Assembly: GCA_963576735.1 (NCBI GenBank)
Contig: OY755178.1
Coordinates: forward strand, 15,996,001-16,060,000
Length of the DNA: 64,000 bases
Direction of reading: 5' to 3'
Source: Bedellia somnulentella
Taxonomy: Eukaryota; Arthropoda; Insecta; Lepidoptera; Bedelliidae
A model generated the notes under the pieces. That model ran no database searches. It had not been told where the DNA came from and saw only the letters and a list, made by a program, of their open reading frames with translations. Numbering within the stretch: position 1 is the stretch's first letter; every line of letters starts with the position of its first letter. Below, piece by piece: positions 56,941 to 64,000 of this stretch. The position numbers and the translations under genes were made by a program.

Positions 56941-57467
56941 TTATAATATAATTTAAAAAAATAACAAAAAAGATCGTTAGGTTAAAGGTTTTCATTAAAA
57001 ATACTCGCAAATAAATTCAGTGGTGAATTTGATTAGCTTAAAAACACAATTTAGTGGTGTATCAAAGTGAAGATATTTAAAATAAGATTTAAATATTTGT
57101 GCTATTTCAGTATAGCCTGTATAATCATATAATTTTCTTGAATCCAATAAGACAATCCAATTCTATTTAAATAAAAAACATTTTGGAGAACTAAAACCCG
57201 TACTATTTATATATGCATACAAAAAAGTTTAAAACATCAAATGGACTTGAACCTGATAACTGTCAGTAAAAACCCGTGGTCGTAAGCCTTCGCAATATTA
57301 GCTCTATGGTCGTGTTTTAGTTTCTGAATTTATTATTTATGTTAATGGCATCCCCAAGCAGCAAAAATATGTTTATAATGGTTGTTTTTAAACTATATAG
57401 AAACGTTTTTTTTAATGAGATGTATAAAATACATGTTCTTACGAAAGTGAAAGTCCATAGTGAAAGG

Positions 57468-57592
57468 AATAAAAGAGCATGTATGAGAAGATTGTGATAG
57501 AAGCAAGAGAGATTTGTCAGGACAAAGTGGCGATCTATAATCTCTGCCTACCCCTATAGGAGCAACGGGCGTGAGTATAAGTAAGTAAGGAA
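57468..57592 (+). repeat. L1 LINE 3'-end fragment, unit A
   Basis: AATAAAAGAGCATGTATGAG, CAAAGTGGCGATCTATAATC, CCCCTATAGGAGCAACGGGC. Equivalent at 63,228-63,340. Confidence 0.75.
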
Positions 57593-57619
57593 GTAAGAAT
57601 ATAATACACTACTATGTAA

Positions 57620-57871
57620 GAGTGTAGTTTCGGCTTAGAATAGCACTACCCCAATTCATCCGATGGGTGTGCGTAAGAGGCGACTAACGGTATTGGGGCT
57701 TTTAAGGGATTTTTGGGCGATGCGGATGGAGACCCATCACCAACAACCTTTATTTTACCCTCTTTTCCCCACTTAACTTTTCAAAAGTGGCTGAGGAATT
57801 TCTGATTCTTTAGCTCTGGCTACCCCATCTAGGGATTTATAGCCGTGAGTATATTTATGTATGTATGTATG
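57620..57871 (+). repeat. S1 SINE-like repeat private to unit A
   Basis: Full copy between sequence that is interrupted differently in unit B, so it inserted after the duplication. Confidence 0.88.
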
Positions 57872-58215
57872 TTTCCCTACTTAACATCCCAATGTGGCTG
57901 AGAAATTTCTGATCCTGTAGGTCTGGCTACCCGTTTTATGATTTATAGCCTATACGTATGTGCCGTGTAGAGCCGGCTTAGAAATGTCGCACCCCTTTCT
58001 ACCCATGGGTAATTGTAAAAGGCGACTAAGGGTATGGGGCTTTTTTAAGTTGTTTTTGGGCGATGCGGTTGGAGATCCATCACCAACGATATTTTATTTC
58101 TACCATCTTGTCCACTATCAACTAACAAATGTTGCTGAGAAGTTTCTAGCTCTGGATCTCTGGCTACCCCTTTTTGGGATTTATGGCCGTCAGTATATAT
58201 ATGTACGTATGTTCT
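57872..58215 (+). repeat. Divergent S1 3' end followed by a second divergent S1
   Basis: CCCTACTTAACATCCCAATG ... GATTTATAGCCTATACGTATG (57872-57960), then GCCGTGTAGAGCCGGCTTAG to GGCCGTCAGTATATATATG. Confidence 0.75.
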
Positions 58216-58369
58216 ATGCCGAAAAAGAAGTAGCAGAAGTGTAATACTTCTGAACATCAAATCGCATCCTTTCACCACACACACAATAAATCATGTTTAT
58301 ACATTTCTGAAAATTACGAGGGTAGCATTAGTTGTATGGAGGTAAAACATATAATTAGGTAATCTTCAT

Positions 58370-58442
58370 GGAGTTTCTACTTCTGAAGCTCTGGCTACCC
58401 CGATTAGGGATTTATAGCCATAACTATTCGTATGCATGTATG
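58370..58442 (+). repeat. S1 3' scrap
   Basis: GAGTTTCTACTTCTGAAGCT to ACTATTCGTATGCATGTATG; in unit B it is fused to a different S1 part (63,900-63,985). Confidence 0.65.
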
Positions 58443-58667
58443 TAATTTAAATCACTCGTGAAATTGAGCAATTTAATGGTCTTTCACGTTTCTTTTAAAG
58501 ATGTCAGCTTAAATCGTTCTCAAGTGGCATTATCGAGAGTCATGGCATAAATCATTCGAAGGCTATTGACAAAATCGAAGGCTTTACACGCTTTCTTTAT
58601 TTTAAAATGTATGGAGTCTACCCTTACTATCCTTTGATGTACCCTACATTGTTCGTGTTGGGTATGG

Positions 58668-58832
58668 TGGGGTGATGCGGTTGGAGACCAATCATCAACG
58701 ACACTTTATTTCTACCATCTTGTCCCATATCAACTTCCGAATGTGGCTTAAAAGTTTCTAGCTCTAAAGCTCTTGGTTCCCATTTTTGAGATTTATGGCT
58801 GTGAGTATATGTATGTATGCATGTACTTAAAT
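58668..58832 (+). repeat. Divergent S1, 5'-truncated, at the duplication junction
   Basis: GGTGATGCGGTTGGAGACCA to GTGAGTATATGTATGTATGC, matching 53,195-53,354. Confidence 0.75.
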
Positions 58833-59589
58833 AAGTATTTCATCTAAAACATAAACTCGCTAAGAAATATTTGCATTAAAAATAACATTTGCCAAAAATA
58901 TTACTTACTTTTTCACACAAACACAAACAAAAAGGCACCTAAAAAGTAATAGCGAAATATTTTGATTTGTCATCTCCAACTTATGGTCATGTCCTCTGAA
59001 AATGCACTAAAGCAGCAGAGGTATACTTATATCATCTATCTTCTATACTTAATAAGAACTCTACATCCCGGTTATAGCTATTATAGCACTCCTGAATAGT
59101 GAAACTTTGTGATTGTGAAAGCGCTTTAATGAACGGTTCAGTATCTCCGAAAATAGTCCCATGCAAACAAACAATCAGAGTTACAAACTTTGCATACATC
59201 ATACACATACTCACGGCTATCTTTTACCCGAGCAACCATTTCTAAAAAAATAATCCTTATAGCATGATTCAGTATACACGTGCGACGACAGGACGCGATG
59301 GCTTATTTCATGTATAAGTTTGGTGTTTCTATACCGATTTCTATGATTCTTTTTTTATTGAATAGGTAATAATGTAAAAAAAAAAATGAGAGAACTATAA
59401 ACGTGAGAATAAACAAATATAATCAGAATGGTCCGAACTGCTAAGCTATCAGGAGTTACACGTGTTATCGTGAGTCAACCATAAAAGATAGACATATGCT
59501 GTTCAAGGATATTATAGGAAGGATAGGAATATTTCCGTCATACATGATTTCTATGTAACTATAACCATTAAGGCTGCACACGCGACGGA

Positions 59590-59880
59590 AGCTTAAAAAG
59601 TGGAGTAACTTTCCCCGTTTTCCCAAAATTCCCCTTCACAACTCTGCTGAAAAGTACACCACAACCTGCCCAGGAGTATGAAAAATATTTCTACCAAGTT
59701 TCGTTAAAATCCCTCGAGTAGTTTTTGTTTCCATAAGGAACATACAAACCGACAGACAGACAGACAAATTTTTTACTGATTTAATTTTTTGCATCAGTAT
59801 CGATCACTGATCACCCCCTGATAGTTATTTCGAAAATATATTTAATGTACAGGATTGACCTCTCTACAGATTTATTATAA
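59590..59880. repeat. 3' end of an unidentified dispersed element
   Basis: CCAAGTTTCGTTAAAATCCC, CCGACAGACAGACAGACAAA and TTATTATAAGTATAGAT: a configuration common at transposon ends in insect genomes; family not assigned. Confidence 0.45.
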
Positions 59881-59896
59881 GTATAGATAAATACAC

Positions 59897-60060
59897 ACAG
59901 TATTTCCCAGTGTTATGGACAGAAACTATCGATCACCACTTTGTACAATACTGAAAATCCTTTCGAGCTTTAGTCATATAAAAATTCACACTTGCCCTTT
60001 TGTTACTCAGCTTTCGAAGGCCTGCCTTTTTGAGTACATTCTGTATTTGATCTTCTTGAC
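59897..60060 (-). repeat. L1 LINE 3'-end fragment, unit B
   Basis: CAGTGTTATGGACAGAAACT, GATCACCACTTTGTACAATA to CCTGCCTTTTTGAGTACATT, uninterrupted. Confidence 0.7.
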
Positions 60061-60357
60061 GAATTATTTAAGTTAGAATTATAAATGTGAATGTCTCATG
60101 TTCTATCTATTTTACATTTAAGTTCATCATCACAGCAATAATTAAACGAACGATTGTATTTTCAACGATTTGATGTTTGTTTTATAAATAGCGCTTGAAA
60201 GACATTTGCGAGTCATCTTGTAATTAATTCTCGTTGTTTCGCTTTAAACTATTTAAACCAACTCGTTGTTTAACTTACGCTATGTTTATGAGAGCCTGGT
60301 AGTAATTTATATTTTATTCCACGCAGTACTTATAATTTATTTATATGATGCCATATT

Positions 60358-60480
60358 GCTGTGTAGTGTCGGCTTAGAATAGCGATGTGGTTGGAGACCC
60401 ATCAGCAAAAATATTTATTTTACGATCTTTTCCCAACTGAACTTCTAAAAGTGGCTGAGGAAGGCTACCCCTTCTGTATG
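60358..60480 (+). repeat. S1 repeat, unit B, with 3' tail deleted
   Basis: Same internal deletion as 54,204; GAGGAAGGCTACCCCTTCTG shows further losses than unit A. Confidence 0.8.
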
Positions 60481-61572
60481 TAAATAATTAAGTTTATATA
60501 TTCTCCTGACAAATTAAGTTGTCCCCAACGTATATACAATATTGTTGTTTGGTATGTGTTAGAAAATGTAATGAAATGAGTCGACCTAATGAAAAATTTG
60601 TATCTGTGCTATTTAGTGTGCTGTGCATCCTCGACGACAGTGGAACTGAATATTTACTTAATTTACGGACACATGTTTAAGAAACCTGTGTTATTTTTGT
60701 TAGAAATTTGGATCTTTCGAATGGATATTTAATTATATGTGCAAAATAACGAAAACTTAGACTTCGAAATCCCTCTCCACCTAGCTCGTCACGGTTTCAG
60801 CATTCCGTGGTCAAACTTAATAATTTGTTAGCAAATCCTTGATCATCCGCTGTCTTCATAACTTTAGGTTCAGAATTTTATTTTCTAAGTTAAAAAAGAC
60901 CAATTTTGAAAAATACATTTTTGAATAAAAGCAAAATAATTAAAATTGGATTTTTCTATCAAAAGTTATCCGTGTTCTCAAACAAATATATACGTGACGA
61001 AGTGATAACCTCCTCTGTTTTTGTTTGGTTAAAAAGTATTCAAATAGCCCCTTTCCTCCATAACTTCGAACTGCGAAATGATACAAGTTTCGTAGAAAGA
61101 CAATCCAAACACAAAAGTCCATTGACAAAACGAATCGAAACGAATAAAACAAACAATACAGTTTCTATAAACAATATGAAGTGCAAAACGTTGGTTGAAG
61201 TAAAATAATATTATCTCAAATAAAGGATTGTAGCCACGAGGCGATCACTATATCCTTGTGTAATCCTCAGGATACGTGGCGAAGACGTGACCGGAGAGCC
61301 CCCTCCGCCTCTGGTAAGATACCCTTGTAGGCGCACTGACTGGTTTGTACACCGACGTTCAATTTATGGAAACTTATTCTTTTTGACACGCTGTTTCCCA
61401 TTGTTGGGATAGTTTGCATTTGAACTGACAATTTCAGCAATGCAATTGTCACCATTGTTAGACCACCACCACCATGTTAGACCGTGTCTACAAACTAGAC
61501 TCAGCTCAAAATCAAGAATAACGGTCACTCTAAGGCTAGTGGGCGAAATTCTTTTTTGTATCTTCAATTATC

Positions 61573-61592
61573 ATATATATATATATATATAT
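61573..61592. repeat. (TA)n microsatellite, unit B
   Basis: Equivalent of 55,456-55,475. Confidence 0.8.
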
Positions 61593-61784
61593 ACACTCAG
61601 AATATAAGTAAATGACTTAAAACGATGAGTGTATAGAGCCGTCCTGACCATCTGTTTGTTTGCGCGACCATCTCAGCCAACTTATGGCTTGGTATCGGTT
61701 GGAGCTGGGGTTACCCAGTCCCAGCAATCGGTGCCCGCTGCTGGTAGTACAATGTGCCGCATGATATGGACGGTTGATACATAC

Positions 61785-62026
61785 ATACATATACTCACGA
61801 CTGTAAATCCCTAGGAGGTGTAGCCAGAGCTAAGGAATTAGAAATTCCTTAACCACTTTTGGAAAGTAGAGTGGAGAAAAGATGGTAAAATAAAGGTTGT
61901 TGGTGATGGGTCTCCAACCGCATCGCCCATAAATTCCTTAATAGCTCCAATACCGTTAGTCGCCTTTTACGTACACCCACCGGAAGAAATGGGGTAGTGC
62001 TACTCTAAGCCGACACTACACATCAA
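61785..62026 (-). repeat. S1 SINE-like repeat, unit B
   Basis: CATACATACATATACTCACG to CCGACACTACACATCA. Confidence 0.9.
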
Positions 62027-62566
62027 TACGTTGATATGCATAGAAAAGCCAGGCGGGCCTACTTTAGGGCCTCAGGATTGAGAACTGGACGAATGGGCTA
62101 TCGGGCAGCAATGTACCACGAATTTCTGCGGCTGGATTCCAACTATTTGCTATTTAATTGTTAATAATTTGGATATATATACCACAAATTCAAATGAAAA
62201 AAAAAACATTGTTGTAGGTCCAACTTAAGCTTTGAATCCATTCTTCTCCGTATTTTAGACCATTTTTTACTGAGCTTTGAAGGCAGTGAAATGTTATCGA
62301 ATAACTATAAATTCTCATAATCAAACTCACCAAAAAGAATAGAAAATGCTCCTTTAACGAAATTCCATCAGCTAATTGGTCAGTGTGATTCCCCACGATC
62401 TGCTCAGCGGGCGGTCGGTAACTTTATTAAATAGTGGTTAAAGTTGTTCGTTACATAACTAAGATACTGCATCAGTGATATCGAGAAAACTCAGTTTATG
62501 TGTGTTATTTTAAACTTGGCTTACAAAATAAAGGCGTGACGATATTTTTAGTGATAGTGATAATTT

Positions 62567-62705
62567 AGGCGACGTCCTTGGCTGAGTGGATAGGTTAGGA
62601 CTAGCCTTTCGGTCCGGAGGTTGTGGGTTCGATCCCCGCTGGTAGCAATATTAATCAGTATAAATTATTGTTTCCTAGTCTTGTGTGTTATTTATATATG
62701 TATAA
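62567..62705 (+). repeat. S4 tRNA-like SINE, unit B
   Basis: CTTGGCTGAGTGGATAGG (better A box than unit A) and GGTTCGATCCCC; same body. Confidence 0.7.
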
Positions 62706-63227
62706 TATAATTCAACTTTCTAATATAATAAAAAAAAATAACAAAAAAGATCGTTAGAAGACCATTGAGCATGTCATGGTTAAAGGTTTTAATTAAAAAT
62801 ACTCGCAAATGAATTCAGTGGTGAATTTGATTAGCTTAAAAACACAATGTGAAGGTATTTAAAATAAGATTTAAATATTCGTGCTATTTCAGTATAGCCT
62901 GTATAATCATATAATTTTCTTGAATCCAATTCTATTTAAATAAAAAACATTTTGGAAAACTAAAAGCCGTACTATTTATATATGCGTACAAAAAAGTTTA
63001 AAACAACATTTGGTCCTGAACCTAGTAACTTTCAGTAAATTCCGTGGTCGTAAGCCTTTGCAATATTAGCTCTATGGTCGTGTTTTAGTTTCTGAAATTA
63101 TTATTTATGTTAATGGCATCCCCAAGCAGCAAAAATGTGTTTATAATGGTTGTTTTGAAACTATATAGAAAAGTTTTTTTAATAAGATGTGTAAAATACA
63201 TGTTTTTACGAAGGTGAAAGTCCATAG

Positions 63228-63340
63228 TGAAAGGAATACAAGAGCATGTATGAGAAGATTGTGATAGAAGCAAGTGACATTTATCGGGACAAAGTGGCGA
63301 TCTATAGTCTCTGCCTACCCCTATAGGAGCAACGGGCGTG
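63228..63340 (+). repeat. L1 LINE 3'-end fragment, unit B
   Basis: GAATACAAGAGCATGTATGA to GGAGCAACGGGCGTGA, where the S3 element has inserted. Confidence 0.75.
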
Positions 63341-63490
63341 ACGACACAGGCGGGAATTGAACCCGCGACCTCGGGTATACGCCCCGATACTCTGGAAACG
63401 CAAACACTACTAAAACGTGTAAAACAAATAAAGTATAGAAGAATTTCGCGCTGGCAGCCATTGACACGGTAGCTCAATTGGCAGAGCGTA
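63341..63490. repeat. Scrambled S3 tRNA-like element
   Basis: 63341-63396 is the 3' half of the S3 tRNA-like core in minus orientation (GGCGGGAATTGAACCCGCGA). 63441-63490 is the 5' half plus flank in plus orientation (GCGCTGGCAGCCATTGACAC, GGTAGCTCAATTGGCAGAGC). The halves face each other across a 45-bp spacer. Confidence 0.65.
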
Positions 63491-63639
63491 AATAAAGAAT
63501 TTATTAGTCATAAATTATCCACTTTATTGATACCTGTTTATTCCGACCTAGTATTTATCTTTGTACTGTCTAAATAATGAATAGCACCAAAAGCGATGTA
63601 AACTTATCAACACCAAAAACAATTATTTTATAATATTTC

Positions 63640-63985
63640 CCCTACTTAACATCCCAATGTGGCTGAGAAATTTCTGATTCTCTAGGTCTGGCTACCCGTT
63701 TTATGATTTATAGCCTATATGTTTGTGCCGTGTAAAGGCGGCTTAGAATGTTGCACCCCTTTCTACCCACGGGTAATCGTAAGAGGCGACTAAGGGTATG
63801 GGGCTTTTTTAAGTTACTTTTGGGCGATGCGGTCGGAGATCCATCACCAACGATACTTTATTTCTAATATCTTGTCCACTATCACCTTCCAAATGTTGCT
63901 GAGGAATTTCTACTTCTGAAGTTCTGGCTACCCCGATTAGGGATTTATAGCCATAACTATTCGTATGCATGTATGTTATTTAAGT
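63640..63985 (+). repeat. Divergent S1 pair, unit B
   Basis: CCCTACTTAACATCCCAATG; GCCGTGTAAAGGCGGCTTAG; ends ACTATTCGTATGCATGTATG. Equivalent of 57,872-58,442 with an internal deletion. Confidence 0.75.
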
Positions 63986-64000
63986 CACTGGTGAAATTGA

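Larger units (their letters stand above)
53195..58445 (+). other. Tandem segmental duplication, unit A
   Basis: Homologous in order and orientation to 58,669-64,000 (an offset of about 5.5-6.2 kb, changing with indels). Examples: 53370-53500 with 58840-58970, 53996-55470 with 60165-61590, 55820-56090 with 62030-62295, 56580-57592 with 62340-63340 and 57872-57960 with 63640-63725. Identity is mostly well above 90% by eye. Contains no gene I can name. Confidence 0.88.
58669..64000 (+). other. Tandem segmental duplication, unit B (runs off the window)
   Basis: Starts at GGTGATGCGGTTGGAGACCA and follows unit A to the last base of the window. Private to unit B: about 760 bp at 59,250-60,016 (missing from A by deletion) and the tRNA-like element at 63,341. 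Missing from B: about 450 bp present in A at 56,105-56,555. Confidence 0.88.

Noticed and set aside
60906..61208. 100-codon plus-strand frame in unit B
   Set aside because: The equivalent frame in unit A is not open, and the composition is Lys/Asn-rich with no family match.
1..64000. CRISPR array or operon structure
   Set aside because: Repeats are dispersed, of unequal spacing and eukaryotic retroelement type; no prokaryotic gene organisation is present.

Overview
This is an AT-rich eukaryotic window that looks like a moth or butterfly (Lepidoptera) genome. Three things point there: intronless cathepsin genes of the 'viral cathepsin-like' kind, very many short repeats ending in a TATG tail, and mariner plus non-LTR elements of insect type. 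The species cannot be named from the sequence. There are no bacterial features. Only two intact host-type protein genes are visible, both in the first 7.2 kb; the other ~57 kb is almost wholly transposon-derived.

Region 1 (1-7,250) holds three related, intronless papain-family cysteine protease genes: an intact preproenzyme at 605-1585 (-), a pseudogene with two in-frame stop codons at 4240-5232 (-), and an intact but remodelled paralogue at 6195-7184 (+). The third keeps the catalytic Cys, His and Asn. It has lost both cysteines of the conserved disulfide beside the active site and the Trp after the catalytic Cys. A short block upstream of the ATG is shared by all three, so they multiplied as DNA segments carrying their promoter and not by separate retroposition.

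Region 2 (7,250-36,800) is repeat-dense sequence without recognisable host genes. Four families recur. S1 is a ~245-bp SINE-like repeat ending in TATG units. S2 is a tRNA-derived SINE of ~370 bp. L1 is an RTE-like LINE present mostly as short 3' ends. S3 and S4 are two smaller tRNA-like families. There is also a dead mariner (10,174-11,504), a 3' scrap of a second LINE family (L2), and four inverted-repeat elements.

Region 3 (36,800-43,450) is a nested insertion: a mariner with matching terminal repeats and TA duplications, already internally deleted, is split by a ~5.6-kb LINE of the I/LOA type (ORF1, endonuclease, reverse transcriptase, RNase H). The LINE is flanked by a 15-bp target duplication.

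Region 4 (43,450-53,100) holds more S1 and S2 copies and the best L1 copy (48,567-49,893). L1 and an adjacent S1 used overlapping target sequence and share a 3' tail, which suggests L1 machinery mobilises S1.

Region 5 (53,195-64,000) is a direct tandem segmental duplication with a unit of about 5.5 kb. The second unit runs off the window. The units share old insertions and breakpoints but carry private ones, so the order of events can be read.
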